Assembly: GCA_025358305.1 (NCBI GenBank)
Contig: JANYJZ010000003.1
Span: forward strand, 186,001-250,000
DNA from: Ignavibacteriota bacterium
GTDB lineage: Bacteria > Bacteroidota > Ignavibacteria > UBA10030 > SZUA-254
DNA length: 64,000 nucleotides
Direction: 5' to 3'
Part shown: positions 51,901 through 62,694 of the stretch, in pieces
Position numbering within the stretch: position 1 is the stretch's first letter
Layout: the number at the start of each line of letters is the position of its first letter
Translations under genes and position numbers: made by a program
The notes under the pieces: generated by a model
Databases searched by the model: none
Seen by the model: only the letters and a program-made list of their open reading frames with translations
Told to the model about the DNA's origin: nothing

Positions 51901-52633
51901 ACGGATTCCCCGTCTCGCGCGCCTGGAAGAAGACATCGGGATTCTGCGCCGTTCCTCTGAGGACCGGATGGTCCGGGGTGAGCGCGCGAAGGCGGTGGTT
52001 TCGGACGAACTGGTCGTCGATCATTGCGCGCAGGTCCGCGTCGGCGAGCTGCTCGATCTTCATGACCTCATGGGAGGTCCGGAACCCGTCGAAGAAATGG
52101 ATGAACGGCAGCCGGGCCTCGAGCGACGCAGCCTGTGCGATCAAGGCGAAGTCCATCACTTCCTGGACCGAGTTGGACGACAGCATGCCCCACCCCGTGG
52201 ACCGCGCCGCCATGACGTCGCTGTGGTCCCCGAAGATCGAAAGCGCGTGCGTCGCCACCGTCCGGGCGGCGACGTGGAAGACGGTGGAGGTGAGCTCTCC
52301 GGCGATCTTGAACATGTTGGGGATCATGAGGAGGAGCCCCTGGGAGGAGGTGAACGTCGTCGAGAGCGCGCCGGTCTGGAGCGCTCCGTGGACCGCGCCC
52401 GCCGCTCCGCCTTCGCTTTGCATCTCCACCACTTGGGGGACCGTTCCCCAGAGGTTCTTCCTCCCCTGGGCGGACCATTCATCCGACCATTCGCCCATCG
52501 AGGAGGAGGGGGTGATCGGGTAGATGGCGATGACCTCGTTGAGCTTGTGGGCGATGTAGGCCGCTGCTTCGTTGCCGTCGATGGTCACCATCGTTCGGGG
52601 CGTGCGCTTCGTGTCTTTCGTTCCGGCTGCCAT
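48989..52633 (-). CDS. nifJ: pyruvate:ferredoxin (flavodoxin) oxidoreductase
   Basis: 1214 residues, the single-chain form. Order: pyruvate-binding domain I ([12 protein letters not shown]), domain II, gamma-like domain III, two-cluster ferredoxin domain ([12 protein letters not shown] and [12 protein letters not shown]), and the TPP domain with the proximal cluster ([11 protein letters not shown]), [16 protein letters not shown] and NTGGQ. It converts pyruvate and CoA to acetyl-CoA, CO2 and reduced ferredoxin. It feeds ferredoxin to the Nfn system. The chosen start may be later (Met about 15 codons in, [12 protein letters not shown]). Confidence 0.96.
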   Translation of the reverse strand: MAAGTKDTKRTPRTMVTIDGNEAAAYIAHKLNEVIAIYPITPSSSMGEWSDEWSAQGRKNLWGTVPQVVEMQSEGGAAGAVHGALQTGALSTTFTSSQGLLLMIPNMFKIAGELTSTVFHVAARTVATHALSIFGDHSDVMAARSTGWGMLSSNSVQEVMDFALIAQAASLEARLPFIHFFDGFRTSHEVMKIEQLADADLRAMIDDQFVRNHRLRALTPDHPVLRGTAQNPDVFFQARETGNPFYAACPQIVQKAMDRFASVVGRSYSLFQYVGAPDADRIIIMMGSGAETVEETAAYLNAKGEKIGLLKVRLFRPFSVEHFLKAIPATVRSIAVLDRTKEPGATGEPLYQDVITALSESFASGAPALKTFPRVIGGRYGLSSKEFTPAMVKAVYDEQRKPVPRNHFTVGINDDVSHTSLEYDPQFAIEPDDVVRAIFYGLGADGTVSANKNSIKVIGEDTENFAQGYFVYDSKKSGSTTTSHLRFGPHPIHAPYLIEQANFIACHQWFFLEKYEVLLTAAKGGTFLLNSMYGPDEVWGKLPRQIQQEIIDRKLKLFVIDATNVARQTGMGGRINTIMQTCFFAISGVLPRDEAIAAIKKSIEKTYGKKGDEIIRQNFKAVDETLANLHEVKIPSAVSSTLAMAPAVSAKAPEFVRSVTAEMIAGFGDRLPVSAMPVDGTFSMGTAQWEKRNIALEVPVWEPEICIQCNKCVFVCPHATIRAKVFEPGQLAGKPATFKSMDYKGSEHKGAKYTLQVGVEDCTGCGLCVEVCPAKSKSETRIKAINMKPQPPLREAERANYEFFLQVPETDRRLINLGSVKDSQFLQPLFEYSGACSGCGETPYVKLVSQLFGDRTIIANATGCSSIYGGNLPTTPWTTNGQGRGPAWSNSLFEDNAEFGLGMRLTVDKHTEMAREGVELLRTSIGNHLADSLLSADQSDEAGIYEQRQRVASLKESLRKLGTPEAQNLSSLADNLVKRSVWIMGGDGWAYDIGYGGLDHVLASGRNVNILVLDTEVYSNTGGQTSKSTPRSAVAKFSAAGKPTAKKDLALLAMTYGNVYVAKVAMGANDTQCIRAFLEAEAHDGPSIIIAYSHCIAHGINMAKGMTNQKIAVDTGYWPIFRYNPAHVKTGENPFKLDCKAPKLPLRDFTQLETRFKMLEKSQPDRAKELAILAQEDVTVRWKVYEHLAASGNGSAPGAIKSAPESPTSQPKQP

Positions 52634-52692
52634 GGGAGATTCTTCGAGTATGGAGAAAGTGGTCTTCGGAAAATGGTTATTCTGGGATCAAA

Positions 52693-52705
52693 GGATACAA
52701 TATCC
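52693..52705. promoter_or_regulatory. inverted repeat upstream of PFOR
   Basis: GGATA and TATCC around 3 bases. It overlaps a sigma54-like match on the minus strand, TGGAATG-N4-TTGT, whose -12 is imperfect. Low certainty. Confidence 0.3.
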
Positions 52706-52797
52706 ATTCCAAACGAAAGCGGGCATCGCGGGGTGAATAAGGCGGTTCAGGGAGCGATTTCAGGCCTCGATTCTCAGGCTTGAGAGGATTGCAGAAG

Positions 52798-52833
52798 CGT
52801 CTCGCAGAATTGAAAAACCGTTCCCCTAGCCGG
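52798..52833 (-). terminator. weak terminator of the hydrogenase/hyp operon
   Basis: On the minus strand TAGCC-CC-GGCTA followed by a GGTTTTTC stretch, starting 3 bases after the stop at 52836. Confidence 0.4.
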
Positions 52834-52835
52834 GG

Positions 52836-53795
52836 CTACGCGCCTGTGCGCAGCGCAAAGTACTCCTCATGGCCGAAGAGCCGCCGGACGACCGACCCAT
52901 CGGCGACGAGCCGGTCAAGGAGAGGCCGCAGCACATCGTCGTCGGCGTGGTAGGCGTCGCGCAGCTCCACCGCTTTCATCGGCCTGCGCAAGAGCAGCTG
53001 ACGGATCGTTTCCGGTGTCAATTCGGTCGACGCCCGCTTCCGCGACGGTTCAGCGTCGGCGATGATCCCGCAGCCGGATCCGATCATTGCGGCGATCTCT
53101 TGCATGCGCCGGGCGTTGACCGGGGCCGCCCATGCTTCCGCGGGCGGGCGGACGACGGTATTGAGATGGACCTTGTCGGGACGGATCTCGCCGACGGCCT
53201 TCTTCAGCGCAAGCACTTCCTCGTCGCCGTCGTTTATCCCCTGCACGAAAAGGATCTCCAGCAACAAGATGCCGCGGTACTCCTTCCGGAACGCCTTCAG
53301 GCCGTCGATGACGACCGACACATCCAAACGCGGATCGGGTTTGTTGATCTGCCGGAACACCGACTGCGTCGCCGCGTCGAGCGAAGGGAGCACGGCGTCG
53401 GCCTCCATAAGCATGCGGCGGACCTCCTCCATCCACAGCAATGTGCCGTTCGTGATCACGGCGACGGGCGTCGCTGTTCGGGTGCGGACCTCGCGGATCA
53501 TATCGCCGAGCCGCGCGTTGAGCGTCGGCTCGCCCGAACCGGAGAAGGTGACCCATTCGATGTCCGGCCGGAGGGCGAGCGCGGCCTCGATCTCGGAGGC
53601 GACTTCCGCCACGCCGTAATGCGGTTCGGGCGTCACGGCATAGCGCGTTGTGCGCCCGACCTCGCAGTAGACGCAGTCGAGGCTGCAGACCTTTCGCGGT
53701 ATGACGTCGACGCCGAGCGACATGCCGAGCCGACGGGACAGCAAAGGGCCGAAGAGATGCGGATGGACCGTCTCCGGCGTGACCAGGGCGCTCAT
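52836..53795 (-). CDS. radical SAM protein in the hyp operon (COG0731-like)
   Basis: 319 residues. The radical SAM motif is CSLDCVYCEVG, with FSGSGEPTLN and VITNGTLL strands; the C-terminal third (about residues 245-319) looks like a winged-helix domain (LTPETIRQLLLRRPMKAVELRDAY). The family resembles the wyosine-type COG0731 group. Its ATG overlaps the hypE stop by one base (TGATG), so it is part of the hydrogenase maturation operon. A role in maturation is suggested by position only; the reaction is unknown. Confidence 0.85.
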   Translation of the reverse strand: MSALVTPETVHPHLFGPLLSRRLGMSLGVDVIPRKVCSLDCVYCEVGRTTRYAVTPEPHYGVAEVASEIEAALALRPDIEWVTFSGSGEPTLNARLGDMIREVRTRTATPVAVITNGTLLWMEEVRRMLMEADAVLPSLDAATQSVFRQINKPDPRLDVSVVIDGLKAFRKEYRGILLLEILFVQGINDGDEEVLALKKAVGEIRPDKVHLNTVVRPPAEAWAAPVNARRMQEIAAMIGSGCGIIADAEPSRKRASTELTPETIRQLLLRRPMKAVELRDAYHADDDVLRPLLDRLVADGSVVRRLFGHEEYFALRTGA

Positions 53796-54858
53796 CAGCA
53801 GATCCTCGGGAGTTGTTCCCCGGAGGGCATGTCGACGATGCGTTCGCCGCCGATGCTCGTCTTCATGACGACGAGCCCGGGATGGTCGGACACCGCTTCG
53901 CCGATAATCGCAGCGTCTCGTCCGAGCGGGTGGTTCTGCATCTTTCTCAATACGCCGACGGCGTGCGCTGGCGAGACGAATGCGAGGAGCCGCCCTTCGT
54001 TGGCGAGATAGAGGGGGTCAAAACCGAGAATCTCGCAGGCAGAGAGCACTTCTTCACTGACGGGGATCTCGTCCTCGTTGAGGGCGATGCCGAGATGGGC
54101 GGACAGGGCGATCTCATTAAGAGCGGCAGCGACCCCGCCGCGGGTGGGATCCCTTAGCACATGAAGTGTCGGGTCCTCCCGCAAAAGATCTGCGACGAGG
54201 CCGTGAAGCGGTGCTGAGTCGCTCCTGACCCCGCACGTGAACCCGACGTCTTCACGAACCGACATGATCGCGATGCCGTGCATGCCGATCTTGCCGCTGA
54301 CGAGGATCTTGTCGCCGGCGCGTGCGCGTTGTGGGCTGATGTTGCAGCTCTGCGCAACGATGCCGATGCCGGACGTATTGATAAAGATCTGGTCCCCCTT
54401 GCCGCGGTCGACGACCTTCGTGTCGCCGGTGACGACGAGGACGCCGGCGTTCCGGGCGGCCTCGCCGATGGAGGCGGCGATGCGGCGCAAGGAGTCGAGG
54501 GAGAATCCTTCCTCGAGGATGACCGCGACGGAGATGTAGAGCGGCGTGGCGCCGCACATGGCGAGATCATTGATCGTACCGTGGACCGCGAGGCTGCCGA
54601 TGTCGCCGCCGGGGAAGAAGATCGGGTTGACGACGTAGGAGTCGGTGCTGAACGCGAATCGCGTCCCGCGTATCGAGAACATGGCGCCGTCGTGGAGCGG
54701 CTTCAGGATATTATTCTGAAACTCGGGCAGGAAGATCTGTTGTATGATGTCCTGGGTCAGTCTTCCGCCGCCGCCGTGGGCGAGGAGGACCTCCTTGTGC
54801 TGGCTCGTGGGCACGGGACAGGAGAACGCGTCAAGCACTGGCTGCTTCGTGGTTGTGG

Positions 54859-54862
<4 letters not shown>
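53795..54862 (-). CDS. hypE: hydrogenase maturation protein HypE
   Basis: 355 residues. It dehydrates the carbamoyl group on its C-terminal Cys to cyanide for the NiFe(CN)2CO centre; the terminal motif PRIC is intact. AIR-synthase-like fold with [42 protein letters not shown] and [21 protein letters not shown] 54862 overlaps the hypD stop (ATGA) and has GGAG upstream. Confidence 0.96.
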
Positions 54863-55973
<1,111 letters not shown>

Positions 55974-55977
<4 letters not shown>

Positions 55978-56216
55978 AGTTCGGCCTGCGATGTTTCGAA
56001 CATCTCGCGCTGCAGCCGGAGGGTGCGCTGGGCGTCCTCTTCATCCAAGGCCGCGATCGCGAACCCCACGTGGACGATGACGTAGCTGCCGACGCGGGCC
56101 TCGGGGAGCCAGTCGAGGCAGATCTGCTTTTCCACGCCGCCGAAACTCACCGTCCCCATGCGCGGGACGGCGCCGTCATCGATCGTAATCACTTTGCCGG
56201 GTATGGCGAGGCACAT
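55974..56216 (-). CDS. hypC: hydrogenase assembly chaperone HypC
   Basis: 80 residues starting MCLAIPGKV, with the essential Cys directly after the initiator Met. The gene starts within the 3' end of hypF (28-base overlap) and its stop overlaps hypD. HypC carries the iron unit between HypD and the large subunit. Confidence 0.96.
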
Positions 56217-58549
56217 GGCGCATTCTCCTTGATGGGTTCGTTCTCTTCGCACAGGCAGGCGTAGAGCTGCCCGAGCGCGATGCCGCCGTCATTCGGCGGC
56301 ACTTCATGATGCCAGTACGGCAAAAACCCTCCCTTTCGGAGCCGGCGGATCGCTAGTTCCAGGAGGCGGACGTTCTGGAAGCATCCGCCGGTCAGGACCA
56401 CGCGCTTCTCGCCGATCTCCGTGGCCGTCTCGACGATGATACCGGCGAGCGTGCTGTGGAACTTCCCGGAGACGATGCCGACGGCGGTCCCGTCCGCGAG
56501 ATCACCGAGCATGCCCGCGATCATCGGGGCCCAGTCGATGACGATGCAACCGCCGTAGGGCCGCGCTGCGATCCGGAAGGGATACATCTCGTCGGTCGGT
56601 TCTTCCCCGGCGGCACTCTCGAGCATCATCGCCGCTTGGCCCTCGAATCCGGCTGTCTGCGCGATGCCGAGAAGCGAGGCGGCCGCGTCAAAGAGTCGGC
56701 CGACGCTCGACGTGCGCGGAGACTGGATTGATCGCGTGACCGCCTGCTGCAGAAGATGCAGCTCGGGGTCCGTGAATGAGCGCAACGGGGCAAGTTCGGT
56801 CCTGCGGAAGGCCTCGTCCCCGTACATTTCATAGAGGAGACCCAATGCCGACCGTCGCGGTTCACGGATGGCCGTCTCGCCTCCGGGGAGCGGGAACGTC
56901 CTGAACGTCGCCGCCCGGCGATAGGTCCCGCCGCCCGTAAGAAGGAATTCCCCTCCCCAGACGGTCCCGTCGGGCCCGTATCCCGTGCCGTCCCAGGCGA
57001 CGCCGAGCACTGTCCCCGTCAGCTGGTGCTCCGCCATGCAGGAGGCGACATGGGCGTAATGGTGCTGCACCGTCCTGACCCGGACGCCGTGCTGCCGAGC
57101 GTAGGCCGTGGAGAGATATCCGGGATGGAGGTCGCACGCGATCTCGCCGTTCTTCCCGGGGTAGAGATTCTGTACGCTTTCAACGGCGTCCTCGAACGCA
57201 GCGTAGGCTTGCGGCGTGCTGAGGTCGCCGATATGCTGGCTGAGGACGGCGCCTGCGGCGGTGAGAAGCGCCACGGTGTTCTTCTGGTGGGCTCCCACAG
57301 CCAGGATCCGCCTCTCCGAGGGTGACGCCAGCCGGATGGGAACGGGCGCGTATCCGCGTGCGCGCCGAAGCAGCATCACCGAATCATCGACGATCCTCGC
57401 GACCGAGTCGTCGCAGTGCCGCCGGACCGGACGGTCGTGGACGAGGAACATATCGGCGATGCCGGACAACCGTCTGACGGCCTCACGCTCGTCCGTGCAG
57501 ATCGGCTCCTCGCTCAGGTTGCCGCTCGTCGCGATCACCGGGAAGCCGAGCTCGCGCATGAGGAGGTGATGGAGCGGCGTGTACGGCAGGAGAGCGCCGA
57601 GGGTGGGATTTCCCGGGGCCGCCGCCGCGCAGACGCCGCTTGCCGCCGGGTCCGTTGCCGCGCGCCGCCGGAGGAGAACGATGGGCGCCGCGCTGGAGAC
57701 AAGGAGTGCCTCTTCCGCGATCGAGAGGCGGCACGCGAGGCGCACCGAGGCGACGTCTGGGAAGAGGACGGCGAACGGCTTCTCTTCGCGCCGCTTATTA
57801 CGGCGGAGCCTTAGGACCGCCTCCTCCTTTCGCGCGTCCGCGAGAAGATGGAAGCCGCCGAGGCCCTTCACGGCGACGATCCTCCCCGAGCGGAGTTCAG
57901 CGGCGGCCGCAAGGAGCGCCTCGTCTCCCCGTCCGACGGCGGCCCCGGCGTGCGTCCAGAGTTCGAGCTGCGGACCGCATTCCGGGCAGGCGATGGGCTG
58001 GGCATGGAACCTTCGGTTGGACGGGTCTTCGAACTCCTCGCGGCAGCGCCGGCACATCGGGAACGTTTTCATCGTCGTCCGGAGCCGGTCGTACGGGAGC
58101 GATTCAATGATCGTGAACCGGGGCCCGCAGTAGGTGCAGTTGGTGAACGGGTAGCGGTAGCGCCGGTTGGAGGGATCGAGCACGTCGTTCATGCACTCCG
58201 GGCAGACGGCGAGGTCCGGGGAGACCTCCGCGGTCGCCGCGCCACCGCAGCTGCTCGGAACGATAGTGAACCCGGCGGACCCTTCCGCCGCACGGCTTGT
58301 GCTCTCAAAGCTGCGGATCGACGCGTGCGCGGGCTTGTCCTCCCGGAGCCGGTGGAGGAAGGCGCCGAGATGCCCGGCTTCCCCCTCGGCCTCGATGAGG
58401 ACGCCGGCCGGCGTGTTCGAGACCCAGCCGGAAAGCTCCAATTCCCGGGCGAGGCGGTAGACGAAGGGACGGAAGCCAACGCCCTGGACGGCGCCCCGGA
58501 GGGTGATCGCAACGCGCTCGATCCGGGGCGCCGATGGAGGCACGTTCAT
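56189..58549 (-). CDS. hypF: carbamoyltransferase HypF
   Basis: 786 residues, full length. N-terminal acylphosphatase domain (ITLRGAVQGVGFRPFVYRLA), two Cys4 zinc fingers (CPECMNDVLD to CTYCGP; CRRCREEF to CPECGP), YrdC-like domain (VAVKGLGGFHLLADA, ATSGNLSEEPI) and the Kae1-like domain (VQHHYAHVASCMAEH, GVAWDGTGYGPDG). It makes the carbamoyl-thioester on HypE from carbamoyl phosphate and ATP. Overlaps hypA (4 bases) and hypC (28 bases). Confidence 0.96.
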   Translation of the reverse strand: MNVPPSAPRIERVAITLRGAVQGVGFRPFVYRLARELELSGWVSNTPAGVLIEAEGEAGHLGAFLHRLREDKPAHASIRSFESTSRAAEGSAGFTIVPSSCGGAATAEVSPDLAVCPECMNDVLDPSNRRYRYPFTNCTYCGPRFTIIESLPYDRLRTTMKTFPMCRRCREEFEDPSNRRFHAQPIACPECGPQLELWTHAGAAVGRGDEALLAAAAELRSGRIVAVKGLGGFHLLADARKEEAVLRLRRNKRREEKPFAVLFPDVASVRLACRLSIAEEALLVSSAAPIVLLRRRAATDPAASGVCAAAAPGNPTLGALLPYTPLHHLLMRELGFPVIATSGNLSEEPICTDEREAVRRLSGIADMFLVHDRPVRRHCDDSVARIVDDSVMLLRRARGYAPVPIRLASPSERRILAVGAHQKNTVALLTAAGAVLSQHIGDLSTPQAYAAFEDAVESVQNLYPGKNGEIACDLHPGYLSTAYARQHGVRVRTVQHHYAHVASCMAEHQLTGTVLGVAWDGTGYGPDGTVWGGEFLLTGGGTYRRAATFRTFPLPGGETAIREPRRSALGLLYEMYGDEAFRRTELAPLRSFTDPELHLLQQAVTRSIQSPRTSSVGRLFDAAASLLGIAQTAGFEGQAAMMLESAAGEEPTDEMYPFRIAARPYGGCIVIDWAPMIAGMLGDLADGTAVGIVSGKFHSTLAGIIVETATEIGEKRVVLTGGCFQNVRLLELAIRRLRKGGFLPYWHHEVPPNDGGIALGQLYACLCEENEPIKENAPCASPYPAK

Positions 58550-58809
58550 TCCTCGAATTCCACGCTTTCCAACATGATGTGCTGTGCGTTGGCGTCCATG
58601 ATGTCGCTTTCCACATGGATGTTGATGAGCGCGTCTTCGGCGACCGTGCCCGCTGCGGCCGTGACAAAATGTTCGCGGAAGTGTTCCGGCGAGATGTTCG
58701 AGAGCGCACCCAGCGCCACGTTGACGGCGACCGCCCGGTGTGCGCCGTGCTCCTGGGCCAGGGAGGTGATCTTTTTAATAAGACCGGAGGTGAGTGAGTG
58801 CTCGTGCAT
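58546..58809 (-). CDS. hypA: HypA-like nickel chaperone lacking the zinc-finger domain
   Basis: 87 residues. The N terminus [14 protein letters not shown] keeps the nickel-binding Met-His-Glu start, and VAVNVALGALSNISPEHFREHF is typical HypA. Ordinary HypA has about 113-118 residues with two CxxC pairs holding zinc; here the protein passes from HVESDIMDANAQ straight to IMLESVEFEE and has no Cys at all. The ending matches the usual last strand, so this looks like a clean deletion, not a frameshift. Overlaps the protease stop (TGATG) and the hypF start (ATGA). Confidence 0.8.
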   Translation of the reverse strand: MHEHSLTSGLIKKITSLAQEHGAHRAVAVNVALGALSNISPEHFREHFVTAAAGTVAEDALINIHVESDIMDANAQHIMLESVEFEE

Positions 58810-59306
58810 CAGTCTGTTCCTTGAAGTGAGGGTGTGCACTGCGACTGGAGTTCAGCGAGGATATGACGGGCCACCTCCGGCGCCGAACGCGCCACAGCGG
58901 CGGAAAGGCCCTCTCCCGGTGAGAAGCACCCGCCTTCGAGCCCGTACACGATGAGCCGCGGAGGAAGGAGGTTCAAGGCCCGCGCCAGTTCGATCGCCTC
59001 CGCCACACTGAACGCGTGCGTAGAATAGTGGAAGTATCCCACAGGCATCGTATCTCCCGGGAGCTCGAACCGGCGGACCGTCCCGGCCGCCGCGCCCGAC
59101 GATACGGCGTCGATGATGATGACCGTTTCGGCCGTCTGCCACGACTCGAGGAGCGCCGCCCCCTCCCCGCTCTCTTCTCGGACGTCGACGCCCGGGATGC
59201 CCGCTTGGCGGACGAGACGCGCGACGTCGAGCCCGACCCGGTCGTCGCTCCGGTAGGCGTTGCCGACGCCGATGACGAGCGTACGCGCGGTCGCGGGGGC
59301 GTTCAC
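58809..59306 (-). CDS. hydrogenase maturation protease (peptidase M52 family)
   Basis: 165 residues, GTG start overlapping the stop of the large subunit (GTGA). [18 protein letters not shown] holds the nickel-binding acidic residue, IIIDAVSSG the second, and HYSTHAFSV the His. It cleaves the C-terminal peptide of the large subunit after nickel insertion. A longer in-frame reading upstream is the shadow of the large-subunit gene. Confidence 0.9.
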   Translation of the reverse strand: MNAPATARTLVIGVGNAYRSDDRVGLDVARLVRQAGIPGVDVREESGEGAALLESWQTAETVIIIDAVSSGAAAGTVRRFELPGDTMPVGYFHYSTHAFSVAEAIELARALNLLPPRLIVYGLEGGCFSPGEGLSAAVARSAPEVARHILAELQSQCTPSLQGTD

Positions 59307-60601
59307 ACCTGCTCCCGGGTCAGCGTCAGAAAGTGCGTCGCACAGGAGATGCACGGGTCGTAGTTTCGCACCGCCTGCTCGCACTGCCAGGTGAGCTGTT
59401 CGTCGTTGAGGTGGAGGTGCTTTTCCGCAAAATGCCGCAGGTCGTTCTCGATCGTCTTCTGGTTCTGCGACGTCGGAGGGACGATCTTGGCGTCGAGGAT
59501 GATCCCCTTCGCGTCGAGCATGTAGCGGTGGTAGAGGATGCCGCGCGGCGCCTCGGTGCAGCCGTACCCGGTCCCCGCCTTCGGTTCGGTGGCGACGGCG
59601 GGTTTCGCCGGCGGCTCGTACTCCCGGATGATCCGAAGCGCCTCTTCGCAGGCGTAGAGGGTCTCCACGGCCCGGACGATGATGCTCTTGAACGGGTTCG
59701 TGCATTTTCCCGTCAACCCGGCCGCGCGGGCCGCTTTGTCGATCGCCGAGGGAAGGCGGTCCCGGTTGAGGTTGAACCGGGCGAGAGGGCCGACGAAGTA
59801 TGACCCGCGTTCCTTGATGGCCGAGTGGAGCGCGTTGGAGTGCTCGACGTGCTCCTCGGCGAAGTGCTGGTCGTACTGCGCCACCGAAATGTTGAGCCCT
59901 TTGCTCGAGACGATGCGCCCTTCGTTCATGGGATACTCCGGACGCGCATCATCGGTCCGAAGGGCGACGAACTCGTAATCTTGGTCGAACTCCGGGAACG
60001 TGAGCGACGCGGTCAAGGTGATCGTTTCCCGGGCGGCGTCCCGGGCCCAGGTGAGTTCCTCGGTGAGCGCGCCCAATTCCGCACGCGAGGGGAGCTTGTA
60101 GAATCCCCCGACCTTGACGTTGATGGGGTGGATCTCGCGGCCCCCGACGAGCGTCACGATCGCGTTGCCGAGCTTCTTCATCCGCAAGCCCCGCTTCACG
60201 ACGTCCGGGAACTCTTTCGCCATGCGTATCGCGTCCTGATGTCCCAGGAAGTCCGGGGCGTGGAGGAGGTAGATGTGGAGGACGTGGCTTTCGATCCATT
60301 CCCCGCAGTAGAGAAGCCGGCGCAGGGAGCGCAGCTGGCCGTCGACGGTGATCCCGAGCGCGTTCTCCATGGCGTGGACGGCGCTCATCTGGTACGCGAC
60401 AGGGCAGATGCCGCAGATCCGGGCGGTGATGTCGGGCGCCTCGGTGAACGCGCGTCCCCGCAAGAACGCCTCGAAGAACCGCGGGGGTTCGAAGATCTTG
60501 AGCTTCGCATCGACGACGGCCCCGTTCTTCGTCTTGAGGTAGAGGGACCCTTCGCCCTCTACGCGGGCGAGGTAGTCGACCTTGATGGTTCTATTTTTCA
60601 T
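59303..60601 (-). CDS. hydA: [NiFe] hydrogenase large (alpha) subunit, group 3b
   Basis: 432 residues. Nickel ligands are in RICGICP and [10 protein letters not shown]; cleavage after the His of CATH would remove about nine residues (FLTLTREQV), so the protein is made as a precursor. The small size and the partner subunits (HydB, HydG, HydD) identify the bidirectional, cytoplasmic NADP-linked group 3b enzyme (sulfhydrogenase). ATG at 60601 has AAGGAA upstream and overlaps the small subunit by 11 bases; a GTG at 60610 is an alternative. Confidence 0.95.
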   Translation of the reverse strand: MKNRTIKVDYLARVEGEGSLYLKTKNGAVVDAKLKIFEPPRFFEAFLRGRAFTEAPDITARICGICPVAYQMSAVHAMENALGITVDGQLRSLRRLLYCGEWIESHVLHIYLLHAPDFLGHQDAIRMAKEFPDVVKRGLRMKKLGNAIVTLVGGREIHPINVKVGGFYKLPSRAELGALTEELTWARDAARETITLTASLTFPEFDQDYEFVALRTDDARPEYPMNEGRIVSSKGLNISVAQYDQHFAEEHVEHSNALHSAIKERGSYFVGPLARFNLNRDRLPSAIDKAARAAGLTGKCTNPFKSIIVRAVETLYACEEALRIIREYEPPAKPAVATEPKAGTGYGCTEAPRGILYHRYMLDAKGIILDAKIVPPTSQNQKTIENDLRHFAEKHLHLNDEQLTWQCEQAVRNYDPCISCATHFLTLTREQV

Positions 60602-61364
60602 GGGATTCACTTTCCTTCCGGAATGCGTCGGCGTAAGCGTTGAAGTTGCGGAAGAGCCGCAAGAGCTCGTCGTCCTTCATCCCCGATTGTTTCCACCACG
60701 AGGTCAACGAGCCGGTATTCGGCGTCTCCTTCGGACCGTAGCACCCGAAGCAGCCGCGGTGGTACGACGGGCAGAGCGCGTCGCAGCCCGCGTGGGTGAC
60801 GGGACCGAGACAGGGCGGGCCGGCCGCTACGAGGCCGCAGACGATCCCGCGCCGCTTGCATTCCACGCAGACGCTGTAGGCCGGGATATTCGGCTTGCGG
60901 CCGTTGAGGTACGCGTTGACGACCTCGAGGAGCTGGTTCTTGTTGATCGGGCACCCGTGGAGCTCGAAGTCGACGTAGACGTGGTTCGCGATCGGCGTCG
61001 ACTTGCTCAAGGTCTCGATGTAGGCGGGGGTGGAGTAGACGATCGAAACGAACTCCTTGACGTCCTTGAAGTTCCTGAGGGCCTGGATGCCCCCGGCGGT
61101 CGCGCAGGCGCCGATCGTGATGAGCGTCTTGGAGATTCTCCGGATCTTGTGGATGCGCTCCGCGTCGTGCGCCGTCGTGATCGAGCCTTCGACGAGCGAC
61201 AGGTCGTAGGGGCCCTTGAGGACCTCGCGCGACGCCTCCACGAAGTTTGCGATGGTGAGCCGTTCGGTGACCGCCAGGAGCTCGGCTTCGCAGTCGAGGA
61301 GGCTCAGCTGGCATCCGTCGCACGATGCGAATTTCCAGACAGCGAGTGTCGGTGTGCGTTTCAT
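60591..61364 (-). CDS. hydD: [NiFe] hydrogenase small (delta) subunit
   Basis: 257 residues. Proximal cluster motif [12 protein letters not shown] near the N terminus, then [32 protein letters not shown] and a Cys-rich C-terminal half ([38 protein letters not shown]) for two more [4Fe-4S] clusters. It relays electrons between the Ni-Fe site and HydBG. ATG 61364 follows GGGAG, 2 bases past the hydG stop. Confidence 0.94.
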   Translation of the reverse strand: MKRTPTLAVWKFASCDGCQLSLLDCEAELLAVTERLTIANFVEASREVLKGPYDLSLVEGSITTAHDAERIHKIRRISKTLITIGACATAGGIQALRNFKDVKEFVSIVYSTPAYIETLSKSTPIANHVYVDFELHGCPINKNQLLEVVNAYLNGRKPNIPAYSVCVECKRRGIVCGLVAAGPPCLGPVTHAGCDALCPSYHRGCFGCYGPKETPNTGSLTSWWKQSGMKDDELLRLFRNFNAYADAFRKESESHEK

Positions 61365-61366
61365 GG

Positions 61367-62206
61367 CTAGATCTCCCTGATGGCGAAGTAGTCCTTGATC
61401 CGGTTGAAGGGATACACCGGCCCGTCCTTGCAGACGAACGTCGGGCCGTACTGGCAGTGGCCGCAGAGTCCCAGGCCGCACTTCATGTTCCGCTCCATCG
61501 AGACGTAGATGCGATCGCCGCCGATGCCGCGCTTCTGCAATTCCATGACGGTGAACCGCATCATGACCTCGGGCCCGCAGACCATGGCGACGCTGTTCTG
61601 GGGATCGACCGGCGCTCTGGAAATGAGCGTCGTGACGACGCCGACATTCCCTTTCCAGCCGCTCATGGCCCGGTCGACCGTCGTAAAGAGGTCGACGTCG
61701 AACCGCGAGCGCCACTGCTCCATCTCCTTCCGGAAGAGGATGTCCGCCGGCGTCCGCGTGCCGGAGAGGATGACGACCTTGCCGAACTTCTCGCGCTGGG
61801 AGAGGATCTGGTAGACGGCGGGCCGGAGCGGCGCGAGGCCGATCCCGCCGGCGATGATCATGATGTCGCTGCCGTACGCCTTCTCCACCGGCCACGGGGT
61901 CCCGAAGGGACCGCGCACGCCGAGGGAGTCGCTCGGCTTGAGGGTGTGCATCGCCCTCGTCACCGTCCCGACGACGCGCGTGGTGTGGACGATCCGTTCG
62001 GGATGCGACGGATCGCCGCTGATCGAAATGGGCACTTCGCCGACGCCGAACATGTAGAGCATGTTGAACTGCCCCGGGGCGAAGGGGAGGGTGCGGGATC
62101 CATCGGGGGGGCGCAGTTCCAGGGTGAACGTGTCGTGCGTCTCGCGGCGTACGCGCTGGACCCGGAACGGCGTGGGGACCATCGTGCTGTTCAGGCTGTC
62201 GTTCAT
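61367..62206 (-). CDS. hydG: hydrogenase gamma subunit, FAD/NAD(P)-binding
   Basis: 279 residues of the ferredoxin-NADP reductase type: FAD-binding barrel ([16 protein letters not shown]), NAD(P) site ([26 protein letters not shown]) and a C-terminal [2Fe-2S] motif [12 protein letters not shown] with FVCKDGPVY. It links the hydrogenase to NADP(H). Lies 12 bases after the cNMP-domain gene. Confidence 0.94.
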   Translation of the reverse strand: MNDSLNSTMVPTPFRVQRVRRETHDTFTLELRPPDGSRTLPFAPGQFNMLYMFGVGEVPISISGDPSHPERIVHTTRVVGTVTRAMHTLKPSDSLGVRGPFGTPWPVEKAYGSDIMIIAGGIGLAPLRPAVYQILSQREKFGKVVILSGTRTPADILFRKEMEQWRSRFDVDLFTTVDRAMSGWKGNVGVVTTLISRAPVDPQNSVAMVCGPEVMMRFTVMELQKRGIGGDRIYVSMERNMKCGLGLCGHCQYGPTFVCKDGPVYPFNRIKDYFAIREI

Positions 62207-62218
62207 GGGCGTCTCCCG

Positions 62219-62680
62219 TCAGGAACTGACGCTGTAGAGGTCCAGGAGCTGGATCCGCGTCGCCTGGAGACGGTCCTCGATGATCTGCGCGAAGCGCTTG
62301 AGGAGCTCGTAGCCGAGGTCGTGGTCCTCCTCGCACTTCGTCCGGAGGCAGCGCGCGTCGAGCGCAACGGCGCGGGTGAGCTCCACCGCCTTCGCGTCGA
62401 AGTGCCAGTTGTACGGCGGGATGAGCCACGACCACCCGAGGATGTCGCCGTCGTTCAGGGTGTCGATGATGATCGAGCCCCGCTCGGCGGCGAACGCCTC
62501 AACGGCGATCTTGCCGCGGCGGAGAATGAAGAACGCGTTCGCTTCTTCGCCTTCCTTAAAGAGAAACTCCCCGGCCTCGAACTTGACGTTCGATCCGCAG
62601 CCGGCCACGAGTTTTATGTGCTTCGGCTCGAGGCCCTTGAAGAAAGGATGGTGTTCGAGTAGCTGTTCCAGGTTTTCCAT
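62219..62680 (-). CDS. cyclic nucleotide-binding domain protein in the hydrogenase operon
   Basis: 153 residues: a lone CRP-type cNMP-binding domain ([56 protein letters not shown]) with no DNA-binding helix-turn-helix, followed by a helix ([20 protein letters not shown]). It therefore does not look like a transcription factor. Such genes are found between hydB and hydG in group 3b operons; an allosteric or assembly role is possible. AAGGAG precedes the ATG at 62680. Confidence 0.88.
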   Translation of the reverse strand: MENLEQLLEHHPFFKGLEPKHIKLVAGCGSNVKFEAGEFLFKEGEEANAFFILRRGKIAVEAFAAERGSIIIDTLNDGDILGWSWLIPPYNWHFDAKAVELTRAVALDARCLRTKCEEDHDLGYELLKRFAQIIEDRLQATRIQLLDLYSVSS

Positions 62681-62694
62681 GGTCGTCTCCTTCG

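Noticed and set aside
51113-52783. 556-codon open frame antisense to PFOR
   Set aside because: Shadow of the PFOR gene; Arg-, Asp- and Val-rich with no motif.
58546-58809. Frameshift explaining the short HypA
   Set aside because: The last strand of HypA (IMLESVEFEE) is present in frame directly after the shortened region, so an internal deletion fits better than a frameshift.
61365-62435. N-terminal extension of the hydrogenase small subunit reading frame
   Set aside because: It runs through hydG in another frame; the true start at 61364 has GGGAG and begins just before the CDGC motif.
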